From Clostridia bacterium (lineage in GTDB: Bacteria > Bacillota_A > Clostridia > UMGS1810): 13,239 bases of DNA. The stretch is from contig JAFSBJ010000055.1 in the NCBI GenBank assembly GCA_017437345.1, positions 1-13,239 on the forward strand, given 5' to 3'. This document shows, piece after piece, positions 7,788 to 13,239 of the stretch; positions within the stretch are counted from its first letter, which is position 1, and each line of letters begins with the position of its first letter. A program made the position numbers and the translations under genes. The notes below the pieces were generated by a model. That model did no database searches. It saw only the letters and a program-made list of their open reading frames with translations, and was not told where the DNA came from.

Positions 7788-8327
7788 ATGATTTATGTAT
7801 TGCTTGCAACAGGTTTCGAAGAAATAGAAGCGCTTGCTTTTGTGGATATTCTCAGAAGAGCAGACATAAAAGTTCAGACTGTATCTACAGAAAATACCCA
7901 AACTGTAACGGGTTCACATGGTATAACTGTTGTAGTTGATATTAAAATTAATGAACTTTCTGAAATTGGTGATGGAATTGTGTTACCAGGTGGACTTCCC
8001 GGAACATATAACCTTCGTGACAACCCAAAAGTTACAGATATGATAAAGGATTATAATTTCAAAGGCAAAATTATCGCAGCAATTTGCGCAGCTCCAAGTG
8101 TATTCGGAGAAATCGGTCTTTTGAAAGGAAAAAGAGCAACATGTTATCCATCTTTTGAAAATAAACTTATTGGCGCTCAATGTTGCACAGATAGAGTTGT
8201 TGTTGATGGAAACATTATCACATCCCGCGGGGCAGGTACAGCTCATGACTTTGCATTAAAATTTGTTGAAATAATTAAAGGCAAAGATGTGGCAAATAAC
8301 TTACGGAGTTCTATGCTATATGAATAA
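7788..8327 (+). CDS. DJ-1/PfpI family protein (YajL/ThiJ-like)
   Basis: A 179-residue DJ-1/PfpI-superfamily protein of the DJ-1/YajL subgroup. These cytoplasmic dimers are linked to oxidative and carbonyl stress; deglycase, glyoxalase and chaperone activities have been proposed and are debated. The nucleophile-elbow cysteine is Cys100 in AAICAAPSVFGE, and the conserved partner glutamate is Glu14 in TGFEEIEALAFVDILRRA. LPGGLPGTYNLRDN and ITSRGAGTAHDFALKFVE are typical. The position of human DJ-1 His126 is a tyrosine (CYPSFE), which I recall as common in bacterial members. The start is set by AAGGAG 8-9 bases upstream. The end overlaps the start of the broken cyclo-ligase gene by 8 bases. Confidence 0.93.
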   Translation: MIYVLLATGFEEIEALAFVDILRRADIKVQTVSTENTQTVTGSHGITVVVDIKINELSEIGDGIVLPGGLPGTYNLRDNPKVTDMIKDYNFKGKIIAAICAAPSVFGEIGLLKGKRATCYPSFENKLIGAQCCTDRVVVDGNIITSRGAGTAHDFALKFVEIIKGKDVANNLRSSMLYE

Positions 8328-8880
8328 ATTGGAATATCGTAAATATTACAAAAACATTCGTAATTCAATACACAAAGAGATTGCGGACAAAAAATCAGAT
8401 ATGATAACAGATAATTTGTTATCAATTAAAGACTTTAGGAATGCAGATAGGGTGTTTGTGTATCTTTCATATGGCAGCGAGGTTTCTACAGATAAAATAA
8501 TAAACTATTTGCTTGATAATGACAAATGTGTATTGGTTCCCAAATGTAACATCGAAAACGAAACTATGATTCCAATCAGAATACATAATTTATCCGACCT
8601 GCAAACGGGATGCTAATGAATAAGAGAACCCATAATAAGCCAACAATACAAAGGTAAAATAGATCTGGCTGTAATACCCGGAATTGCTTTTGACAGATAT
8701 GGAAACCGAATTGGTCATGGAAAAGGTTATTATGATAAATTCCTTGAAAACAAAACAATATGCAAAATAGCACTCTGCTATGAAGAATGTTTATCAGAAA
8801 ACCGAATTCCTGTTTCTTCTTATGATTTACCAATGAACTACATTGTAACGGATAGAGAAGTGCTGAGTTTTGACTATTAA
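8320..8880 (+). pseudogene. 5-formyltetrahydrofolate cyclo-ligase, broken by two in-frame stops
   Basis: The gene encodes 5-formyl-THF cyclo-ligase (5,10-methenyl-THF synthetase), which uses ATP to return 5-formyl-THF to the folate pool. The first 98 codons (MNKLEYRKYYKNIRNSIHKE, VYLSYGSEVSTDKI, NETMIPIRI) end in LQTGC. Two consecutive stops follow, TAA (8614-8616) and TGA (8617-8619), exactly where the family has Tyr-Gly in the GxYGIxEP motif. The frame then continues without shift: IREPIISQ, DLAVIPGIAFDRYGNRIGHGKGYYDKFL, DLPMNYIVTDREVL, to a TAA at 8878-8880. Removing the two stops leaves 184 residues plus Tyr-Gly, a normal family length. No start codon with an RBS precedes the second half, so it is probably untranslated. 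Start 8320 overlaps the DJ-1 gene end (ATGAATAA). Confidence 0.9.
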
Positions 8881-8910
8881 TTGCAAGTGACCATTTCGCA
8901 AAATTAAAAT
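8881..8910 (+). promoter_or_regulatory. Candidate promoter for the tyrosine recombinase gene
   Basis: TTGCAA (8881-8886) and TAAAAT (8905-8910), separated by 18 bases, resemble a sigma-A promoter. Transcription would start near 8917, leaving a leader of about 13 nt before TTG 8930. The -10 and start region lie inside the perfect palindrome 8892-8921, the geometry of an operator. The spacing and both hexamers are imperfect, so this is a suggestion. Confidence 0.35.
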
Positions 8911-8921
8911 TTTGCGAAATG
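8892..8921. repeat. Perfect 14-bp inverted repeat upstream of the recombinase gene
   Basis: CATTTCGCAAAATT (8892-8905) and its exact reverse complement AATTTTGCGAAATG (8908-8921) flank AA. It lies 12 bases after the cyclo-ligase stop and touches the GAGGGAGGG ribosome binding region. No T tract follows on either strand, so it is not a standard intrinsic terminator, though the stem could still terminate or stabilise the mRNA. Alternatives are an operator overlapping the candidate promoter, or an RNA hairpin that limits access to the ribosome site. Confidence 0.8.
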
Positions 8922-8929
8922 AGGGAGGG

Positions 8930-9958
8930 TTGAAATTTCTTAAAAAAAACAAAACAAACTTCCGTGATGTGCCTGTTATTCTGAGAGATTATCTGAATCA
9001 TATGATTATAATGGGTAAATCCGGAAGCACTGTCAAAGAATATTATTATGATCTCAGAACATTTTTTAAATATATCTATGCAGTTGTAAATGATTTGGAT
9101 ATATTTAATCTTCAGGATATTTCATTAGATAAATTTGATGAAAATATTTTAAAAAAAGTAACTGTGAGTGACCTTCGTGAATTCATTGCATACATACATC
9201 AGTTTAAATCTACAAATTCAAACTACAAAGCCCGAAAAGTTGCCAGCATAAGATCCTTTTATAATTATCTTAATCTGGAATTACATTTTATAGATAATAA
9301 CCCTGCCAGCGAACTTCACACTCCAAAACTTGGTAAGCGCCAACCCAGATACCTCAGCCTTGAAGAAAGCCTTAAATTTATTACTTCCATTGACGGACCC
9401 TTTCGTGAGCGAGATGTTGCTATCTTTGTTTTATTTCTAAATTGCGGTTTGCGATTGTCTGAGTTAGTTGGGATTAACTTAAATGATATTAATTTCGCAA
9501 AACGAACACTTCGTGTTATCGGTAAAGGAAATAAAGAGCGAATTGTTTTCTTAAATGACTTATGTATCAATTGCATAAATGCATATTTGCAGGTTCGCCC
9601 AACCGAAGTTGAATATAATGATAAGAATGCTTTGTTTATAAGCCAGAAAAACAGACGAATTTCAAATCGTATGGTCGAGCTTCTTGCAAAAAAGTATTTT
9701 AAAGTGGCTGGAATTGATGAAACTATATACTCCCCCCACAAATTAAGGCACACAGCAGCAACGATAATGTATAAGGAAGGAAATGTTGACATCAGAACAC
9801 TTCAGACTATACTTGGCCACGAAAGCATATCAACAACTCAGATATATACTCATGTTGGTGATAAGAATCTTATTGAGGCAGCTGAAAATAATCCATTTAA
9901 TAAATTGGATATATCTGATCTGGCTAAAACCGAAAATGATAATAAAAAAGAGACATAA
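8930..9958 (+). CDS. XerC/XerD-family tyrosine recombinase
   Basis: A site-specific tyrosine recombinase of about 342 residues. An N-terminal SAM-like core-binding domain covers about 15-125 (GSTVKEYYYDLRTFFKY, NYKARKVASIRSFYNYL). The catalytic domain has a complete active-site set, numbered from TTG 8930: Arg175 (GLRLSEL), Lys199 (GKGNKERIV), His270 and Arg273 (SPHKLRHT), His297 (LGHES) and nucleophile Tyr306 (TTQIYTHV). Size and motifs fit chromosomal XerC/D that resolve dimers, and no element-like neighbours suggest a transposon or phage integrase. The start is uncertain: TTG 8930 directly follows GAGGGAGGG, TTG 8912 lies within the palindrome, and the first ATG (9002) would cut into the domain. 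The gene ends inside a bidirectional terminator facing lepA. Confidence 0.93.
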   Translation: MKFLKKNKTNFRDVPVILRDYLNHMIIMGKSGSTVKEYYYDLRTFFKYIYAVVNDLDIFNLQDISLDKFDENILKKVTVSDLREFIAYIHQFKSTNSNYKARKVASIRSFYNYLNLELHFIDNNPASELHTPKLGKRQPRYLSLEESLKFITSIDGPFRERDVAIFVLFLNCGLRLSELVGINLNDINFAKRTLRVIGKGNKERIVFLNDLCINCINAYLQVRPTEVEYNDKNALFISQKNRRISNRMVELLAKKYFKVAGIDETIYSPHKLRHTAATIMYKEGNVDIRTLQTILGHESISTTQIYTHVGDKNLIEAAENNPFNKLDISDLAKTENDNKKET

Positions 9959-9983
9959 TCCAAATTCGGAATATGTCTCTTTT
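9946..9983. terminator. Bidirectional intrinsic terminator between recombinase and lepA
   Basis: AAAAGAGACATA (9946-9957) pairs perfectly with TATGTCTCTTTT (9972-9983) around a 14-nt loop. An A-rich run on the left and a T-rich run on the right provide U tracts for both strands. It contains the recombinase stop and lies 3 bases beyond the lepA stop, as expected for convergent genes. Confidence 0.85.
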
Positions 9984-9986
9984 GAA

Positions 9987-11792
9987 TTAATCTAATTTTA
10001 AAACTGACATAAATGCTTCTTGCGGAACTTCAACTGTTCCTACCTGACGCATTCTCTTTTTACCTTCTTTTTGCTTTTCAAGAAGCTTTTTCTTTCTTGT
10101 TATGTCACCACCATAACATTTTGCCAAAACATCTTTTCTCATGGCTTTAACTGTTTCGCGGGCAATGATTTTATTGCCTATGGTTGCCTGGATTGGTATT
10201 TCAAAAAGCTGTCGCGGAATAGATTCTTTAAGTTTTTCTGCAATTCTGCGTCCTCTTGCATATGCTTTTGATTCATGAACTATAAACGACAAGGCATCAA
10301 CCATATCTCCGTTTAGCTTCATATCAAGCTTAACTAGATCTGATTTTTGATATCCCTTAAGGTCATAATCAAACGACGCATAGCCTTTGGTTCTTGATTT
10401 TAAAGCATCAAAAAAATCATAAATAATTTCATTGAGCGGCAAATCATAATGCAGAACAACCCTTGTATCATCAATATATTCCATATTCCTGAATGTTCCT
10501 CTGCGATCCTGACACAGTTCCATGATATTGCCAACAAATTCTGTGGGCAGCATTATAGAAGCATCAACAATAGGTTCTTCCATAAATTCAATTTCATTGG
10601 GTGCCGGGAGATTTGTGGGGTTATCAATATTTATAAGCTCACCGTTTGTTTTTGTTACTTTATAAATAACACTTGGTGCAGTTGTGATAATATCAAGATT
10701 ATACTCTCTTTCTATTCTTTCCTGAATTATTTCCATATGAAGAAGACCTAAAAAGCCACAACGAAAACCAAATCCCAATGCTATTGATGTTTCGGGTTCA
10801 AATGTCAGTGAAGCATCGTTAAGCTGAAGTTTTTCAAGAGCTTCCCTGAGATCAGGAAACTTAGAACCATCTGATGTGTATATACCGCAAAATACCATAG
10901 GGTTAACCTTTTTATATCCAGGGAGCGGTTCATCTGCCGGACACTCTACTCTTGTTACTGTGTCCCCCACCCTTGCATCGGTTACATTTTTTATGCTTGC
11001 AGCTATATACCCTACCTCACCTGCTTTTATACAGTCGGATTGTATTGTGCCAAGTGGAGAAAGATATCCAACTTCAACAACAGAAAATTCTTTTTCAGTT
11101 GCCATAAAACGGATTGTATCTCCGGCTTTGAGAGAACCATCCTTAACCCTTACATAAACGATAACGCCTTTGTAGGCATCATAATAAGAATCAAATATGA
11201 GAGCCTTAAGAGGTGCGTTTTCATCTCCTGAAGGTGCAGGAATCATTTCAACAACCTTTTCAAGAACATCTTCTATGCCTATTCCCTGTTTGGCAGAAAT
11301 TAAAGGAGCTTCGCTTGCATCGATACCTATAATATTTTCTATTTCGTTTTTAACAAAATCAGGTCTGGCACTTGGCAAATCAATCTTGTTTATAACAGGA
11401 ACTAATTCAAGATCATGATCGACTGCAAGATAGGTGTTTGCAAGAGTCTGAGCTTCTATCCCCTGCGCCGCGTCAACAACGAGTATTGCTCCCTCACAAG
11501 CTGCAAGACTTCTTGAAACCTCATAATTGAAGTCGACATGTCCGGGGGTATCTATGAGATTAAAAATGTATTCATTGCCATCTTTTGCATTATAAACAAG
11601 CTTAACAGCTCTTGCTTTAATTGTTATGCCCTTTTCCCTTTCAAGATCCATATTGTCAAGAATCTGATCCTGCATTTCTCTGCTTGTTAAAACACCTGTT
11701 TTTTCAAGCATTATATCTTCAAGAGTAGATTTACCATTATATATGTGAGCTATAATACAAAAATTTCTGATATTGTTCTGTCTGTCTGACAT
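9987..11792 (-). CDS. lepA: Elongation factor 4 (LepA), with altered P-loop
   Basis: LepA/EF4 (601 residues, full length) is a ribosome-binding GTPase paralogous to EF-G, implicated in initiation, ribosome biogenesis and back-translocation. Intact GTPase motifs are G2 GITIKA (55-60), G3 DTPGH (81-85), G4 NKID (135-138) and G5 SAK (166-168). Domain II, the [17 protein letters not shown] block and the LepA-specific C-terminal domain ([25 protein letters not shown] near the end) are canonical. The P-loop is abnormal: [16 protein letters not shown] (15-30) instead of the near-universal AHIDHGKSTLADRxxE. Asp to Tyr18, His to Asn19, Ala to Glu25 and Arg to Ile27 are radical changes; GKST itself is kept. 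RBS AAGGAG at 11799-11804 sets the ATG. It has its own promoter. Confidence 0.96.
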   Translation of the reverse strand: MSDRQNNIRNFCIIAHIYNGKSTLEDIMLEKTGVLTSREMQDQILDNMDLEREKGITIKARAVKLVYNAKDGNEYIFNLIDTPGHVDFNYEVSRSLAACEGAILVVDAAQGIEAQTLANTYLAVDHDLELVPVINKIDLPSARPDFVKNEIENIIGIDASEAPLISAKQGIGIEDVLEKVVEMIPAPSGDENAPLKALIFDSYYDAYKGVIVYVRVKDGSLKAGDTIRFMATEKEFSVVEVGYLSPLGTIQSDCIKAGEVGYIAASIKNVTDARVGDTVTRVECPADEPLPGYKKVNPMVFCGIYTSDGSKFPDLREALEKLQLNDASLTFEPETSIALGFGFRCGFLGLLHMEIIQERIEREYNLDIITTAPSVIYKVTKTNGELINIDNPTNLPAPNEIEFMEEPIVDASIMLPTEFVGNIMELCQDRRGTFRNMEYIDDTRVVLHYDLPLNEIIYDFFDALKSRTKGYASFDYDLKGYQKSDLVKLDMKLNGDMVDALSFIVHESKAYARGRRIAEKLKESIPRQLFEIPIQATIGNKIIARETVKAMRKDVLAKCYGGDITRKKKLLEKQKEGKKRMRQVGTVEVPQEAFMSVLKLD

Positions 11793-11822
11793 ATTCTTCT
11801 CCTTGATAATAAAATATATTAT

Positions 11823-11851
11823 ATTTTATCACATCTTGAAAAAATTTACAA
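11823..11851 (-). promoter_or_regulatory. Promoter of lepA
   Basis: On the minus strand TTGTAA (11846-11851) is followed after 17 bases by TAAAAT (11823-11828), which is preceded by TG plus one base, an extended -10. Transcription would begin about 20-25 bases before the AAGGAG ribosome site of lepA. It sits just downstream of the strong terminator of the aldolase gene, so lepA needs its own promoter. Confidence 0.6.
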
Positions 11852-11855
11852 CATA

Positions 11856-11896
11856 AAAAATAAAAGAACTGAGAAAAACTCAGTTCTTTTATTTTT
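11856..11896. terminator. Strong intrinsic terminator of the aldolase gene
   Basis: An 18-bp perfect stem (11856-11873 with 11879-11896) and a 5-nt A loop; the core is GAACTGAG/CTCAGTTC and the outer part is A/T-only, giving U-rich ends on both strands. It directly abuts the TAG stop of the fructose-6-phosphate aldolase gene (stop at 11897-11899) and separates that transcript from lepA on the same strand. Confidence 0.9.
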
Positions 11897-12577
11897 CTAT
11901 AAATCCATTATTGTTCTGTCTCCATACACAGATGCCCAGTCTTTTTCGAAACCTTCTATTGAAATATCTGTCATTGGATGTGAAACGATATTCGCCAGAA
12001 CATCTCTTGTTACTGTCGCGCTATGACATCCTGCTGTGGCGCATTTGTGAACCTGTTCAACATTTTTAAAGCTTGCAGCAATAACCTGACAATCCATATT
12101 ATATTTGCCAAGCTGAAGAACAATTTCTTCAACGACATTTATTCCATCGCCTAATATATTATCAAGCCTGTTAACATAAGGAGCCACAAAATCTGCACCT
12201 GCTTTTGCAGCAATAAGAGCCTGAGCCGGAGTAAATATTGCTGTTATTGTAACACCAATGTCAAGCTTCTGGCGCTTGATTTCCATAGTGGCTTTTAAGC
12301 CCTCTTCACTTATCGGGATTTTTATATAGAAATTACCGCCAAGCTCCTTTTTCAGTAATTTTGCTTCCTCTACAATTTTATCTGCTTTTTTCTGAACAGT
12401 CTGAACATGAAGCATTTTGTCGTAGCCAATAATCCCCCTTATCTCTTTAAGAAGAGTCCAGAAATCAGCTTTTTCTTTAGAAATAATTGACGGATTAGTT
12501 GTTACCCCTGCAAGAGGATAATACTCATTACAATGTTTGATGTCTTCTAAATCTGCAGTATCTAAAATGTATATCAT
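11897..12577 (-). CDS. fsa: Fructose-6-phosphate aldolase / transaldolase-like (FSA/TalC family)
   Basis: A 226-residue class I aldolase of the small transaldolase (FSA/TalC, subfamily 3B) group. Members either cleave fructose 6-phosphate to dihydroxyacetone and glyceraldehyde 3-phosphate or act as transaldolases; sequence alone does not settle which. The TIM-barrel motifs are intact: ILDTADLEDIK, GVTTNPSII (24-32), Gln59, the Schiff-base lysine Lys86 in YIKIPIS, ITAIFTPAQALIAAKAGA, APYVNRLDN with Tyr134, and AASFKNVEQV. The start ATG at 12577 is chosen from AAGGAG 8 bases upstream and the family N-terminus; an in-frame ATG at 12619 would lie in the upstream terminator hairpin. It is downstream of a glucosamine-6-phosphate isomerase-like gene, so both probably act in sugar-phosphate catabolism. 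The stop is TAG. Confidence 0.93.
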   Translation of the reverse strand: MIYILDTADLEDIKHCNEYYPLAGVTTNPSIISKEKADFWTLLKEIRGIIGYDKMLHVQTVQKKADKIVEEAKLLKKELGGNFYIKIPISEEGLKATMEIKRQKLDIGVTITAIFTPAQALIAAKAGADFVAPYVNRLDNILGDGINVVEEIVLQLGKYNMDCQVIAASFKNVEQVHKCATAGCHSATVTRDVLANIVSHPMTDISIEGFEKDWASVYGDRTIMDL

Positions 12578-12603
12578 ATGTATTTTCTCCTTTGTTGAAA
12601 AAT

Positions 12604-12632
12604 TAAGCGTGCACCACATGAGTGCACGCTTA
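12604..12632 (-). terminator. Hairpin with U-rich tail after the isomerase gene
   Basis: TAAGCGTGCAC (12604-12614) pairs perfectly with GTGCACGCTTA (12622-12632) around a 7-nt loop. On the minus strand AATTTTT follows, as in an intrinsic terminator. Only about 26 bases separate it from the aldolase ATG, too few for a separate promoter, so it is probably a partial terminator or a processing/stability hairpin between two co-transcribed genes. Confidence 0.75.
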
Positions 12633-12640
12633 GAGTCAAA

Positions 12641-13239
12641 TTAATAACCAACTTTTTCCCAGCATTCAAATGGAGCAGCAAGTTCTTCACTGATATAAAC
12701 CTGTGTTTTCTTTGTCTGAAGCATTGAGCTTGGGAGATAAGGTGTGATAGGACCGTGTGTGCAAAGACGGCTTGTCATTCTCTGCCATGAAGAGAATGTT
12801 CCGCATGTTGCGAGTGCGTGAACTTCGATTCTTTCTTTTGCACGCATAACATCAAGAGGTCCAATTGTTGCAGCGCAAGGTGGAACATTAGCAATATCAC
12901 CTGACTGACCAAATGTACCATTGAGAGAGTTCTGCATAATTGTCATAGGATGAAGTTTAACAATCTGTGCAGGCTGATTGAGCCATTCTTCGATATCACC
13001 GCTTCCGATGAATTCAGGAATAGGATCAACAAATGCCATGTGACCTGCCCAACCGGGTGAATTAGATTCAATATCAGCACCTGTTCCTTCTGTAATATCA
13101 TCAATTATTTTTGAGTAATCTTTGATATTAGCATTTGTGGGGAAATGAACATTTTCCATAGGCATAAGGAGTTTTTCATCAATCTGATAATAGAGGTATT
13201 TAATCATAGAATGTGCAAAACCCGCTTCGTATGTTATAG
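12641..13239 (-). CDS. Glucosamine-6-phosphate isomerase/deaminase-like protein (5' end off the window)
   Basis: The C-terminal 198 residues are visible; the frame stays open to the right edge, where it reads ITYEAGFAHS before MIKYLYYQ, so the start lies outside. It resembles the glucosamine-6-phosphate isomerase/6-phosphogluconolactonase fold (NagB superfamily). The nucleotide-loop-like stretch is SPGWAGHMAFVDP, then VKLHPMTIMQNSLNGTFG, PPCAATIGPLDVMRAKER, TFSSWQRMTSRLCTHGPITPYLPSSMLQT. The order follows NagB (GxxGHIAFNEP, then the VPxxALTxGxxTL region), but residues differ, so it is a divergent clostridial subgroup whose true substrate is uncertain. It precedes the FSA-type aldolase on the same strand, consistent with an amino-sugar or sugar-phosphate operon. 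Confidence 0.8.
   Translation of the reverse strand, partial: ITYEAGFAHSMIKYLYYQIDEKLLMPMENVHFPTNANIKDYSKIIDDITEGTGADIESNSPGWAGHMAFVDPIPEFIGSGDIEEWLNQPAQIVKLHPMTIMQNSLNGTFGQSGDIANVPPCAATIGPLDVMRAKERIEVHALATCGTFSSWQRMTSRLCTHGPITPYLPSSMLQTKKTQVYISEELAAPFECWEKVGY

Noticed and set aside
8614..8619. Stop-codon recoding (selenocysteine or a reassigned code)
   Set aside because: TAA and TGA both terminate intact genes in this window, and selenocysteine would explain only the TGA, not the preceding TAA.
8590..8640. Frameshift as the cause of the broken cyclo-ligase
   Set aside because: Similarity before and after the stops is in the same frame with the expected spacing; only two codons are changed.
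8616..8658. ATG overlapping the first cyclo-ligase stop (TAATG), suggesting a coupled restart
   Set aside because: That ATG is in another frame and stops after 13 codons, so it cannot restore the second half of the enzyme.
8892..8921. dif site for the XerC/D-type recombinase
   Set aside because: The repeat has long perfect arms and a 2-bp centre; dif sites have two 11-bp, imperfectly symmetric arms around a 6-8 bp spacer with a different consensus.
8576..9001. 141-codon minus-strand frame across the cyclo-ligase pseudogene and the palindrome
   Set aside because: It mirrors the coding sequence of the pseudogene, is low-complexity and aromatic-rich, and resembles no recognised protein.
9316..9792. 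158-codon open frame on the minus strand inside the recombinase gene
   Set aside because: It is a shadow of a well-conserved gene; its translation shows no family motifs and no ribosome site was evident.
10020..11418. Several plus-strand open frames inside lepA
   Set aside because: They are antisense shadows of a canonical lepA with unremarkable translations.
11709..11741. Diversity-generating retroelement target to explain the clustered LepA changes
   Set aside because: Such systems mutate adenines in a template repeat; here the changes fit G-T/C-A, and no repeat or reverse transcriptase is present.
1..13239. CRISPR array, tRNA/rRNA genes, insertion sequence, riboswitch or T-box
   Set aside because: No spaced direct repeats, RNA gene motifs, transposase or long structured leader were seen by eye on either strand.

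Overview
This is an AT-rich stretch of low-GC Gram-positive chromosome. It most likely comes from an anaerobic gut Clostridia, perhaps Oscillospirales/Ruminococcaceae. The reasons are the gene order asp23 - nusB - xseA - xseB - ispA - dxs - tlyA, which is a conserved Firmicutes cluster, strong AGGAGG-type ribosome binding sites, frequent short gene overlaps, and protein motifs closest to clostridial versions from memory. No database search was possible, so the taxonomy is an inference.

Layout: 1-8880 is one co-oriented (+) gene train. It holds an Asp23/Gls24 protein, NusB, both exonuclease VII subunits, farnesyl diphosphate synthase and DXP synthase (isoprenoid precursors), the TlyA-type rRNA methyltransferase, RadC with a long N-terminal tail, a DUF2156 (phosphatidylglycerol lysyltransferase-like) protein, a DJ-1/PfpI protein, and a broken 5-formyltetrahydrofolate cyclo-ligase gene. 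Genes from dxs to radC overlap by a few bases, as do xseA/xseB and DJ-1/cyclo-ligase, which suggests translational coupling. At 8881-8930 a promoter-like sequence overlaps a perfect 14-bp inverted repeat, and a XerC/D-family tyrosine recombinase gene follows. A bidirectional terminator (9946-9983) separates it from the convergent (-) strand block: lepA (EF4) with its own promoter, a fructose-6-phosphate aldolase/transaldolase-like gene with a very strong terminator, and the 3' part of a glucosamine-6-phosphate isomerase/deaminase-like gene that runs off the right edge.

How the genes fit together: the left block combines transcription/rRNA functions (NusB, TlyA), DNA metabolism (XseAB) and isoprenoid synthesis (Dxs makes DXP; IspA condenses IPP/DMAPP to FPP). 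The right block pairs two sugar-phosphate enzymes.

No new defence, mobile or RNA system was found; the content is housekeeping. What stands out is damage. The cyclo-ligase has two adjacent in-frame stops (TAA TGA) at a conserved Tyr-Gly. The DUF2156 gene has an in-frame TAA after 13 codons. LepA carries a cluster of radical changes in its P-loop in an otherwise ordinary protein. Most of these departures could each come from a single G:C to T:A transversion, so a mutator history, gene decay, or sequence/assembly error should be considered together. No gene-free stretch exceeds about 110 bases.
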